DNA from: CBDHDN01 sp965261585
GTDB lineage: Bacteria > Pseudomonadota > Alphaproteobacteria > UBA6615
Assembly: GCA_965261585.1 (NCBI GenBank)
Contig: CBDHDN010000059.1
Coordinates: 1 to 43,590 of the forward strand
DNA: 43,590 bases
Direction of reading: 5' to 3'
Part shown: piece after piece, positions 1-7,358 of the stretch
Numbering within the stretch: the first letter of the stretch is position 1
Layout: the number at the start of each line of letters is the position of its first letter
The notes under the pieces: model-generated
What the model was told of the DNA's origin: nothing
The model's database searches: none
Seen by the model: only the letters and a program-made list of their open reading frames with translations
Program-made: the position numbers and the translations under genes

Positions 1-77
1 GCGTTTCGCTGGATGGTGGCTAGTTCGGCGTAGGCCCAGCGTTTGTTACGCCGGAAGATCTGCTGCCGCGGCGCCAT
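1..77 (-). CDS. Start of an unidentified gene running off the left edge
   Basis: An ATG at 77 (or GTG at 80) on the minus strand opens a frame that stays open to the window edge, about 25 codons beginning MAPRQQIFRRNK. It starts 14 bases after the stop of the broken sugar ABC ATPase and could be the next gene of that former operon. No family is recognised. The fragment is short and could be chance. Confidence 0.25.
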   Translation of the reverse strand, partial: MAPRQQIFRRNKRWAYAELATIQRN

Positions 78-91
78 CACGCCCGCTTCGC

Positions 92-403
92 TCAATGGCC
101 TCGCTCTCTTTTCGTGAGTTTGTCCATCTCGCGACCGGCCGCCATCATGTTCATGATCTCCATCCGGCTCACATCCTTCTTCTCGAACGTGCCCATGCTT
201 TGGCCGCGATTGAGGATCGTGAAGCGGTCGGCCACCGGAAACGCATGGTTGACGTTATGGGTGATGAAGATGATGCCGAGGCCGCGGGCGCGCGCCCGAG
301 CGATAAGCTTGATCACGACGGCGGCTTGATGGACGCCCAGCGCAGACGTCGGCTCATCCAGAATAAGAACCTTGGCACCAAAATGGATCGCCCGCGCGGC
401 GAC
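92..403 (-). pseudogene. Sugar ABC transporter ATPase, C-terminal fragment
   Basis: The last ~100 residues of a single-domain sugar-import ATPase (FrcA/RbsA class) are readable. They hold Walker B with the D-loop (VLILDEPTSALG) and the switch histidine (IIFITHN), then a normal C-terminus ending in a TGA at 92-94. Walker A and the signature motif are missing: near position 400 the similarity stops and an SMP-30 fragment begins on the opposite strand. It resembles the intact ATPase at 19390-20205 (both carry HFGAKVLILDEPTSALG) but is clearly a diverged paralogue. It is a truncated, non-functional remnant produced by a rearrangement. Confidence 0.8.
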
Positions 404-748
404 AGCGGCACGATCGGCAATCGGCGCGTCTTCATCGACACGACCGAGACGGGCGGCGCACCCGACGGCGCCACGGTGGACCGCGACGGCGGGTACTGGC
501 TGACGCTGCCGGGCGCTTGACGGGTCGTTCGCTGCGACCCGACAGGCCGTCCCGACCGCACGATCATGCTGCCGGTGAGCAACCCGACCTGCGCCATGTT
601 CGGTGGGCCCGACCTCGCCACGCTGTATATCACGACGGCGACCTTCGGCGCGGCGCCGGACACGTTGGCCGAGCAACCCCTGGCCGGTGGGCTTTTCGCC
701 ATGAACGTCGGGGTGCAAGGCCTCCCGGAGGCACACTTCAGGGGCTAG
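401..748 (+). pseudogene. SMP-30/gluconolactonase C-terminal remnant with internal stop
   Basis: The reading frame gives the C-terminal third of an SMP-30/regucalcin-type sugar lactonase: RRVFIDT, PDGATVDRDGGYW, then a TGA at 518-520 where family members usually have glycine, then RVVRCDPTGRPDR, PVSNPTCAMFGG and the usual C-terminus GLPEAHFRG with TAG at 746-748. These enzymes hydrolyse sugar lactones with a divalent metal. The N-terminal two thirds are gone, cut at the junction with the ABC ATPase fragment near 400. Without the adjacent IS insertion its stop would lie six bases before the dehydrogenase ATG, so the two genes were probably one operon. The truncation plus nonsense codon make it a clear pseudogene. 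Confidence 0.8.
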
Positions 749-1800
749 CCCGGATATTTCATGATGCGAATGATTGTGTCCTGTTGGGCCGGTCATCTGT
801 CTCGAATGAGGCGAATCGGGACGGGTTTTGACCGGGGTTCATGGCCGCGGTGCAGGAGCGAAGCATTACGGTGTTCGGTGGCGGCGAGCGGTCGCGTTTA
901 CTGGTTGCCGCGGCACGGCATTGGGATCGTGTAAGGGACCGAAGGGGCGGCCGCTATCCTGGTTCGAGCCTGGTGGCGACCAGTGTGAACAGGGCCTGAT
1001 CGGGACAGGCCGAGGAGAGCAGGAAGCGGACCCGACGGGTGTTGCGGATGACGACGGCGCCGATCTTGAGCAAGCGCAGGCGGATCGTGCCGACCTGGGC
1101 GCGGGCGGCCTCGGTGCCGGCGAGGCCGAAGCGCCGGATCGCCGTCATCAGCACGTAGGCGAGACTGGCCAGGAGCAGGCGGAACTGGTTCGGCCACCAG
1201 CGATGGGCCGAGGTGCGGTCAGAGAACAGCTCGAACTGCTCCTTGATGCGGTTCTCCATGTCGCCGCGGGCACAGTAGAGCATGTCGTAGAGCGCCATGC
1301 CGTCACCGGCGAGGCTGGTCACCACGAAGCGCGGGTTGGCGCCGCGGGCGGTGTGTTCGAGGCGCGCGATGACGCGCCGCTCGCGGTTCCACGTCCCGGC
1401 GCCATAGCGGAGTTCGGCGAAGTGCCGTTGCTTGTCGCCGGTCGTGGCGAACAGTGCGCGCGCCTGGGCCATCACGGGCGCCGCCAGCGCCTCCAGCCGC
1501 TTGTTCCTGGCCAGGCCGATGATGTAGTCGACGCCGTGACGCTCGCACCACGACAGCATGCGCCAGCGGCAGAAGCCGGAGTCCGCCCGCACGATGATGC
1601 GCACGGCGGGCCAGGCCAGGCGCAGCCGCCGCACCAGCAGCTTCAGCACTGCACCGGCATGCTTCGCCGGGTCGATGTCCGAGCGTCGCAGGTAGGCCGT
1701 ACAATTCGTCACCGCCGGGCTCCTGCGTTTGATCCGATCTAGGCAATTGAATCATAACGCATATTGGGAGTTCGGCGGTGCCTTTCGTGAATCTTCCAGG
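749..1800 (-). mobile_element. Internally deleted copy of IS1380-family ISa
   Basis: Both ends match the full-length ISa copy at 27581-29184. The outer tips are CCCGGATATTTCATGA at 749 and, read inward from 1800, CCTGGAAGATTCACGA. A 4-bp target duplication CTAG lies at 745-748 and 1801-1804. The copy is 1052 bp against 1604 bp for the full one. The missing 552 bp are one internal, in-frame block, with the junction near 1698. The remaining sequence is almost identical to the full copy. With intact tips it could still be mobilised in trans by the full-length transposase. Confidence 0.93.
954..1712 (-). pseudogene. ISa transposase with 184-residue internal deletion
   Basis: The frame begins with the first five residues of the ISa transposase (MTNCT) and jumps directly to AYLRRSDIDPAKH, keeping the rest to the normal C-terminus. 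It has 252 codons against 436 in the full copy, so exactly 184 codons are lost in frame. The deleted part holds the N-terminal region and the first catalytic aspartate region (DFAATDDPVHG); the RADSGF motif remains. It should be catalytically dead. It might still be translated, and could interfere with the full-length protein, but that is speculation. Confidence 0.88.
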
Positions 1801-1809
1801 CTAGCCGTG

Positions 1810-2808
1810 ATGACCAGCCGCAGAGTCCTTATCAACATCAACCAGCTGCATGGCCGCGAGGCGTCGTACCTGCAGCGCCTGCGCGACGCGGATGTTGAGT
1901 TGATCATGAATACGCGCGGCCGGCTTTTGACTGAGGAAGAGCTGATCGCGGCGCTGCCCGGCGCGTTCGCAACGATGGCAGGCGGCGAGCCCTATACCGA
2001 GCGGGTCTTCGCGTCGGCGCCCGATCTGCGCTTGGTCTCGCGGTTCGGCGTTGGCTACGACCAGGTCGACGTTGCCGCGGCGACGCGCAACGACACCGTC
2101 GTTACGATCGGCCCGGGTACGAACCACGAGGCCGTGGCCGACTATGCGGTTGGCCTCATGATTGGGCTCGCTTGCGAGATGCTGCCCAATCACAATCTCA
2201 CGAGGTCAGGCGGGTGGGGCCAAGACTTCCATCCCGGCGTCTGGGGTCGGACCGTCGGCATTGTCGGACTTGGGCGCATCGGTCGCGCCGTCGCGGAAAG
2301 GTGCCAAGGCTTTCGTCTGCGCGTTGTCGCGCACGACCCGGTGCCCGATCGCACATATGCCGCGGCGCACGACGTCGAACTGGTGCCGCTGCATGATCTG
2401 CTCAGGCGCTCCGACTTCGTGTCCCTGCACGCGCCTTTGGCGCCGGAGACCCGCTATCTGATCGGCGCCGCGGAGCTCGCTTTGATGAAGCCGACCGCCT
2501 ACATCGTCAATACGGCGCGCGGGTCGCTCATCGATGAACACGCGCTCAATGCAGCCCTGGTCGATCGAACGATCGCCGGCGCCGGCATCGATGCATTCGC
2601 CAGCGAACCTCCGGTTGGATCGCCGCTTCTCACTCTGGACAACGTCTTCCTGTCGCCGCACGCGGCTGGCTTGGACGCCAAATCCGAAGCGGCCATGGCA
2701 AACCGATGCATAGACCATATCCTGGCGCTTCTTAGCGGCCACGGCCCGGCTTCGGCCGACGTATTGAATCCGGAAGTGATTGACCGCACCGGGCTGTCGC
2801 GCGGGTAG
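1810..2808 (+). CDS. D-2-hydroxyacid dehydrogenase (SerA/GyaR family)
   Basis: An NAD(P)-dependent 2-hydroxyacid dehydrogenase of about 332 residues, the usual length. It shows the nucleotide-binding GLGRIG (in TVGIVGLGRIGRAVA), the catalytic arginine in NTARGSLID, the glutamate in DAFASEP and the histidine in LSPHAAG. It probably reduces or oxidises a 2-keto/2-hydroxy acid in sugar-acid breakdown; the substrate cannot be read from sequence. The start is ATG 1810 (GTG 1807 is possible). Before the ISa copy inserted, AGGGG at the end of the lactonase gene lay nine bases upstream; now only the IS tip (CCAGG) sits there, so translation may be weaker. The aldolase gene follows after 24 bases. Confidence 0.9.
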   Translation: MTSRRVLININQLHGREASYLQRLRDADVELIMNTRGRLLTEEELIAALPGAFATMAGGEPYTERVFASAPDLRLVSRFGVGYDQVDVAAATRNDTVVTIGPGTNHEAVADYAVGLMIGLACEMLPNHNLTRSGGWGQDFHPGVWGRTVGIVGLGRIGRAVAERCQGFRLRVVAHDPVPDRTYAAAHDVELVPLHDLLRRSDFVSLHAPLAPETRYLIGAAELALMKPTAYIVNTARGSLIDEHALNAALVDRTIAGAGIDAFASEPPVGSPLLTLDNVFLSPHAAGLDAKSEAAMANRCIDHILALLSGHGPASADVLNPEVIDRTGLSRG

Positions 2809-2832
2809 CAGTACAAATAGGGGAGGACCGTC

Positions 2833-3609
2833 ATGTCGGAACGAAGCCTGGACCTGAAACGACGCCTGCGCGCCGGCGAGTCGGTGGTTGGTGCGTGGTT
2901 GACGCTGGCCGATTCGGTGGTCGCCGAGGTCATGGCGTCGACCGGATTCGATCTCATCCTGATCGATACGGAGCACGGGCCTTTCTCCATCGAGTCGCTG
3001 CAGACCGTGCTCATGGCGTTCCGTGCGCAGCCGACGGTGCCAAGGGTGCGGGTGCCTTGGAACGACCCCGTTCTCATCAAGCAGGCACTCGACGTGGGCG
3101 CTGAAGGGATCCTGATACCGATGGTCCGCAGCGCCGAGGAGGCGCGCCGCGCGGTTGCGGCCTGCAAGTATCCGCCTGAGGGCATCCGAGGTTTCGGCCC
3201 GCGCCGGGCATCTGACTACGGCCGCAACGTTGACGACTATGTGGAGACCGCCAACGAAAGCATCATCGTCATGCCGCAGCTGGAGCACGTCGACGCAGCG
3301 CGCGACATCGAGGCGATCCTCGATGTGCCCGGTGTCGACTGCCTGTGCATCGGTCCTAACGACTTGTCTGGCAGCGCCGGATACCTGCGACAGCTCGACC
3401 ATCCCGTCGTAGCGGATGCGATCAATCGGATCCTCGATGCCGCCAAGGCACGCGGCATCGCGGTCGCACCGGGCATCGCGTTGCCTGACGGGGCGCAGCC
3501 CGAGTGGACGGAACGCGGCGCGACCATCGTGCTGGCGACGGATGATCTGGGCCTCGTCGTCCGCGGCGCCAAAGAGGCGCTGGCGCGCGCCCGGGCGGTC
3601 GGCGCCTAG
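2833..3609 (+). CDS. HpcH/HpaI aldolase family protein
   Basis: A 258-residue class II (metal-dependent) aldolase of the HpcH/HpaI group, which cleaves 2-keto-3-deoxy acids or 2,4-dihydroxyhept-2-ene-dioate-type substrates to pyruvate plus an aldehyde. Family marks are the LILIDTEHGPFS segment, PRVRVPWNDPVLIKQALDVG with GAEGILIPMV, and the late IGPNDLSGS. A good ribosome site (GGGGAGGA) precedes ATG 2833. It lies 24 bases after the hydroxyacid dehydrogenase and was probably co-transcribed with it and the former lactonase. Together they suggest breakdown of a sugar lactone or sugar acid. The exact substrate is unknown. Confidence 0.9.
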   Translation: MSERSLDLKRRLRAGESVVGAWLTLADSVVAEVMASTGFDLILIDTEHGPFSIESLQTVLMAFRAQPTVPRVRVPWNDPVLIKQALDVGAEGILIPMVRSAEEARRAVAACKYPPEGIRGFGPRRASDYGRNVDDYVETANESIIVMPQLEHVDAARDIEAILDVPGVDCLCIGPNDLSGSAGYLRQLDHPVVADAINRILDAAKARGIAVAPGIALPDGAQPEWTERGATIVLATDDLGLVVRGAKEALARARAVGA

Positions 3610-3870
3610 GCCGACCCGGTCGCGCTGGCTGCGCGTAATTGCGCTACAGCCGAACTCGCGGCCCAATTCCGCCGCTTTTTCCCATCGTCTTGTTGTGTCT
3701 CGACGGCCAGCAGATGGCGCGCCCGCGCCAAGAGGTTCGGAGCCATTTCACGAACACCTCCTCGGTGTCCAAGACCTCGTGGAAGCCGGCCTGATGGAGC
3801 TTCAAATGCTGTCGCAATTGAATCGCGACTTCGCCGCCTGGTTCGGGCTCACAGCCCCGCACTTGGTTCT

Positions 3871-4962
3871 TTAGCCAACTCCTGGATTTGCCGGGAAGGT
3901 AGGCGACGGTGTCCCCTCCGGCGCGATCTGTCGCTCGTTCAGCCCCACGGATTTCGCGGTCGCGACAATCTGCCTCCACGTCTCTTCGTCGACCACGATG
4001 CCGTGCTTGAGCCTGTCAGCGCGGCGGCGCGCCTCGATCTCGCCGGGGACCAAGACCTCACCATCCGCGCTAATTGGCGCAGAGCTCTTGACCCATGCGG
4101 CGGCACTGGCGACGGTTGCGCCGAGCTCGCTATTGCCGCGCAGCTGGGCTGCATCAATAAACACCGACAGCATGTTGTTGCCTTCGGCCTCGCGTGAGCC
4201 AGCGCAGCCGCCGGACGTCAACGCGCCCGCGAGAATGTCCACCATCATGCAGAGGCCCGACCCCTTGTGCCCGCCAAAGGGCAGGAGCGCCCCCGGTGGT
4301 GGCCCGTAGAAGGCATTGGGGTCCCGGGTCGGCGCGCCGCCCGCGTCGATCGCCGCGCCTTCCGGCAGCGCAACGCCCTTGTTTCGGGCAACCCGCACCT
4401 TGCCCTCAGGCAACACGGAAGTCGTTATGTCCAAGACAATGGGGGGGCCGTCGGCCTGCGGAAAGCCACAAGCGAGGGGATTGGGCGCGAAGCGCCGCTC
4501 GCGGCCACCAAACGGCACCACCTGGACCGCGCCGCGGCCGGGAGAGTTGACGAAGTGGAGTGAAACGATTTCGAATGCGGCCACCCGTTCCGCCCAATAG
4601 CCGATGCGCCCGAGGTGGCCGGAGTTGCGAACACCAACGATCGCTACCGCATTCTGACGGGCTTTCTGCACACCAAGCTCCATCGCGGCCTCACCGACGA
4701 CCTGGCCGAAGCCATGCTCGCCGTCGATGATGGCGAACGACTCCTTGTCGGTGTCAATCCGTGGCCGTTGGTTTGGACGCAATAGTCCCTCGCGCGTTAG
4801 GTCGACGTACTGGGGTACGCGGATGACCCCGTGCGAGTCGTGCCCGGCGAGATTTGCGCTGACCAGGTTTCGCGCAACGGTGTCGGCCTCATCGGCGCTT
4901 GAGCCAACCGCCTCGAAGATCATTCTCACCCGAGCCTGTAGAATTTCACTATCGATCAACAT
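3871..4962 (-). CDS. Malate/L-lactate dehydrogenase family oxidoreductase (Ldh2)
   Basis: A 363-residue NAD(P)H-dependent 2-ketoacid reductase of the Ldh_2 family (malate, ureidoglycolate or sulfolactate dehydrogenase type), which has a fold distinct from classical LDH. Diagnostic segments are the early GHDSHGVIRVPQYV, NSGHLGRIGYW in the middle and GGHKGSGLCMMVDILAGALTSGG near residue 245. The start is ATG 4962; its ribosome site is weak. The gene converges on the aldolase gene across 261 bases (3610-3870), in which I recognise no gene; a minus-strand frame there (3644-3979) matches nothing I know. The neighbours suggest a role in hydroxyacid or sugar-acid metabolism. Confidence 0.9.
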   Translation of the reverse strand: MLIDSEILQARVRMIFEAVGSSADEADTVARNLVSANLAGHDSHGVIRVPQYVDLTREGLLRPNQRPRIDTDKESFAIIDGEHGFGQVVGEAAMELGVQKARQNAVAIVGVRNSGHLGRIGYWAERVAAFEIVSLHFVNSPGRGAVQVVPFGGRERRFAPNPLACGFPQADGPPIVLDITTSVLPEGKVRVARNKGVALPEGAAIDAGGAPTRDPNAFYGPPPGALLPFGGHKGSGLCMMVDILAGALTSGGCAGSREAEGNNMLSVFIDAAQLRGNSELGATVASAAAWVKSSAPISADGEVLVPGEIEARRRADRLKHGIVVDEETWRQIVATAKSVGLNERQIAPEGTPSPTFPANPGVG

Positions 4963-5145
4963 TGGGTGCCATCAGGTTGTTCCGTTTCCGAGTAGATCGT
5001 ATACCGCCCGGACGCGATCCGGATAGCGGCACCGACGAAGCTCCGATGCCGGGAAGATCACGGCGGACGATGAGTCGCCCCGCACTTTGCCACGGCGAGG
5101 ATTAGTGATCGCGAATGGGAGAGCTGCTGATGGCGATCCTGCAAA

Positions 5146-5382
5146 AGCACACCAAGCGGCAACGTCGTCGGGGTCGCCGTGGCGAAGCTTGACGCAAGCG
5201 TTTTGCGCGCGCGACCGGCGACATCCCACAGAACGTCAACTTCGCGCTCAGCGCCGGCACCGTGCGGTCGTTTCTCGACGGACAGGGTGTCCCTTACGAC
5301 ACCGCGCCATCGACCGACGAACTCCGACCGGTCCGACGTAGCCGCCGGTGCAAAGCATTTACTGTCCCAGTCGAGTGCTGGA
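5146..5382 (+). pseudogene. Trypsin-like serine protease C-terminal remnant, split by an IS
   Basis: Three reading frames have to be joined to recover a familiar S1-type protease tail: SGNVVGVAVAKLDA (frame of 5161), then ATGDIPQNVNFALSAGTV and FLDGQGVPYDTAPS (frame of 5211), then KHFTVPVECW reached after another one-base shift near 5358. The final codons cross the IS256 insertion: TGC TGG lie in its 8-bp duplication and AAT TGA follow the element at 6841-6846. The catalytic triad and the GNSGG region are absent or unrecognisable. The bases from 4963 to 5145 hold nothing I can assign. This is a decayed remnant that was already frameshifted. Confidence 0.62.
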
Positions 5383-6833
5383 GGGGATGTCCCGGGCTCT
5401 GTTGAAAAGCTGAAGTAGGCGTCGTCCGCCTGGAGCCGCTAGGCTCTGGGTGCTGATTCCATCAAGGAGAACGACGCCATGACCAAGACTACACGCAACG
5501 ACCGTTCCTCGGAACCATCCTGTCGGCTCTTGCCATCGATGCCGGAGGCCTTCGACGATCTGCGCATGAGCGTCGATCGCTTCTGCCTTTTGGCGGGCCT
5601 CGAGTCTTTGAACGAGATGATGTCGGCGGACGCGGAAGCCTTGTGCGGTTCGCGCCACGCCCGCTCGGGCGAGCGCAAGGGCCATCGATGGGGCACGACC
5701 CGGAGCGAGATCGCCTACCACGGCGGCAAAGTGAAGGTCGAGCGCCCTCGGGTGCGGGACTTCGCGGGTCGGGAGATGAGCCTGCCGAGTTGGGAGCTGC
5801 TGTCGGAACCCGAACTCTTGCAAGCCTGGGCGATGAATCTGATGGTGATCAACGTCTCGACCCGCAAGTATGCCCGCGCGGTGCGCCCGCCGGACGATGC
5901 GGGCGGCGATCTGCCGGCGGCATCGGGTGACGCAACCTCGAAGTCGGCGGTCTCGCGCCGTTTCGTGGCGTTGACGCGAAGCAAGCTGAAGGCCTGGCTG
6001 GCGAGCCCGCTCGACGATCTCGATCTCGTGGTGCTCCAGATCGACGGGCTCCATGTCGGCGATCACCTGATGGTGGCGGCGATCGGCATCGACACCGGCG
6101 GCGCGAAGCACGTGCTGGGCCTGGCCGAGGGCGCGACGGAGAACGCGGCCACGGTGCAAGCCATGCTCGACAACCTGATCGAGCGCGGTCTCGATCCCGA
6201 ACGGCCTCGGCTCTACATCGTCGACGGCGCCAAGGCGCTCTCGAAGGCGATCCGGCGGACCTTCGGGCGGGCGGCGGCCCTCCAGCGCTGCCAGGTGCAC
6301 AAGGGGCGCAACATCACGGACCGGCTGGACGAGAGCCTCCATGCCGGCGTCAGGAAGGTCTTGCGGCAGGCCTGGCAGCAGGACGACGCGGCCAAGGCCG
6401 AACGGCTCTTGCGCAACCTCGCCCGCCGTCTGGAGCATGACGCACCCGGCGTCTCGGGCTCGATCCTGGAGGGCCTGGACGAGATCCTGACGGTGATCCG
6501 GCTCGGCCTCCCGCCGCAACTTCGACGCTCGCTGGCTTGCACCAACGCCATCGAGAACGCGATCGGCACCGTCCGGACGGTGCAGCGGAACGTCAAGCGC
6601 TGGCGCAACGCCGAGATGGCGCTGCGTTGGACCGCCGCCGGCCTCTTGGAGGCGCAAAAGACCTTCCGCCGCCTCAAGGCCTACCGCCAGCTCCCCATCC
6701 TCGACGCCGCCCTGCGGGAGGCGGTGAGAAAGGCCGGAGCAAAGTCCGTCATTGAAGACATCGAGGTGGCCGCGTAGCCTCTCGATCAGAAGATGCCTAT
6801 CTCGCACTTTTCAACATTGGGTGGGACGTCGCC
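5383..6833 (+). mobile_element. IS256-family element, type 1, apparently intact
   Basis: The element is 1451 bp. It is flanked by an 8-bp duplication GTGCTGGA (5375-5382 and 6834-6841). The imperfect terminal repeats begin GGGGATGTCCC on the left and GGCGACGTCCC on the right (reverse strand), and both carry TGTTGAAAAG about 17 bases in. It holds one intact transposase gene. It landed in the last codons of a protease pseudogene. A 348-bp end fragment of the same element lies at 22923-23270. Confidence 0.93.
5479..6777 (+). CDS. IS256-family (mutator) transposase
   Basis: A 432-residue DDE transposase of the mutator/IS256 family. Visible marks are the first aspartate region VVLQIDGLHVG near residue 190, the second region LYIVDGAKALSKAIRRTFG near 240, the QRCQVHKGRNI segment, and the TNAIENAIGTVR segment near 360 that carries the catalytic glutamate. 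The length is normal for the family and the frame is open, so it is probably active. The start ATG 5479 is preceded by AAGGAGAACGACGCC. It fills most of its element. Confidence 0.95.
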   Translation: MTKTTRNDRSSEPSCRLLPSMPEAFDDLRMSVDRFCLLAGLESLNEMMSADAEALCGSRHARSGERKGHRWGTTRSEIAYHGGKVKVERPRVRDFAGREMSLPSWELLSEPELLQAWAMNLMVINVSTRKYARAVRPPDDAGGDLPAASGDATSKSAVSRRFVALTRSKLKAWLASPLDDLDLVVLQIDGLHVGDHLMVAAIGIDTGGAKHVLGLAEGATENAATVQAMLDNLIERGLDPERPRLYIVDGAKALSKAIRRTFGRAAALQRCQVHKGRNITDRLDESLHAGVRKVLRQAWQQDDAAKAERLLRNLARRLEHDAPGVSGSILEGLDEILTVIRLGLPPQLRRSLACTNAIENAIGTVRTVQRNVKRWRNAEMALRWTAAGLLEAQKTFRRLKAYRQLPILDAALREAVRKAGAKSVIEDIEVAA

Positions 6834-6849
6834 GTGCTGGAATTGACGG

Positions 6850-7267
6850 GCCCACGGTGAGGTACATGTTCCGCTAGCAGATCGCCGAGGCCCAGCGGCT
6901 GGCGGCGAACAATTCGCCCACGCCGATGGTTGATCACGGAACTGGCCGGCATACCGTCGCCGGCGACGCCGTTTGAGCCACTGCTCATGCTCGTGCTCAG
7001 GCGTGAGCGGCGCGTCACGCACATAGGGTCGAGACATACAGCCATAGCGCAGCGCGTCGGCCGTGTGGTCCTTGGCGGCGGTGCCCAAGTCTTCCAGCCG
7101 GTGCTCGTCGTGCTGTAGCGCCGGCAACGTGCGGGTCAGGTGCGTGCAGGTGGAGAAGACGTAAAGCATGGGCCGATCATCCTCGCCCACCAGTCTTTGC
7201 CGCACTTGGTCCCAGCCCGGTATGCGTTTGTTGTCGGCCGGCGTCCACGACAGTTTCGCAGCCTCGT
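6850..7267 (-). pseudogene. Phage terminase large subunit C-terminal remnant
   Basis: On the minus strand the sequence reads EAAKLSWTPADNKRIPGWDQ, VRQRLVGEDDRP, LYVFSTCTHLTRTLPALQHD, LEDLGTAAKDHTADALRYGC and MSRP. This is the C-terminal part of a terminase large subunit, the phage DNA-packaging motor. The stretch carries the nuclease-domain end (DHTADALRY). Two in-frame TGA codons lie just upstream, no start or ATPase domain is present, and the C-terminal edge runs into the IS256 flank. It is the only prophage trace I see. The 86 bases from 7268 to 7353 hold nothing I can assign. Confidence 0.7.
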
Positions 7268-7358
7268 TAGGTCATCACAGTTGGATCAAGGCCGTCCTCA
7301 AATTAACACAGCGCTACCGCTCGCGGTATTCAAGCTCGGTTTGACGATGGCATATAAA

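Noticed and set aside
3644..3979. Minus-strand frame overlapping the end of the Ldh2 gene
   Set aside because: A stretch after the Ldh2 stop looks mildly protein-like, but I recognise no family, there is no ribosome site, and it overlaps the Ldh2 gene in another frame.
5359..6807. Long minus-strand frame (482 codons) across the IS256 transposase gene
   Set aside because: It is the antisense of a clear transposase, has low-complexity Arg/Gly/His-rich composition and resembles no family. The same kind of shadow appears opposite ISa (27777-29117) and the formamidase gene (21374-22834).
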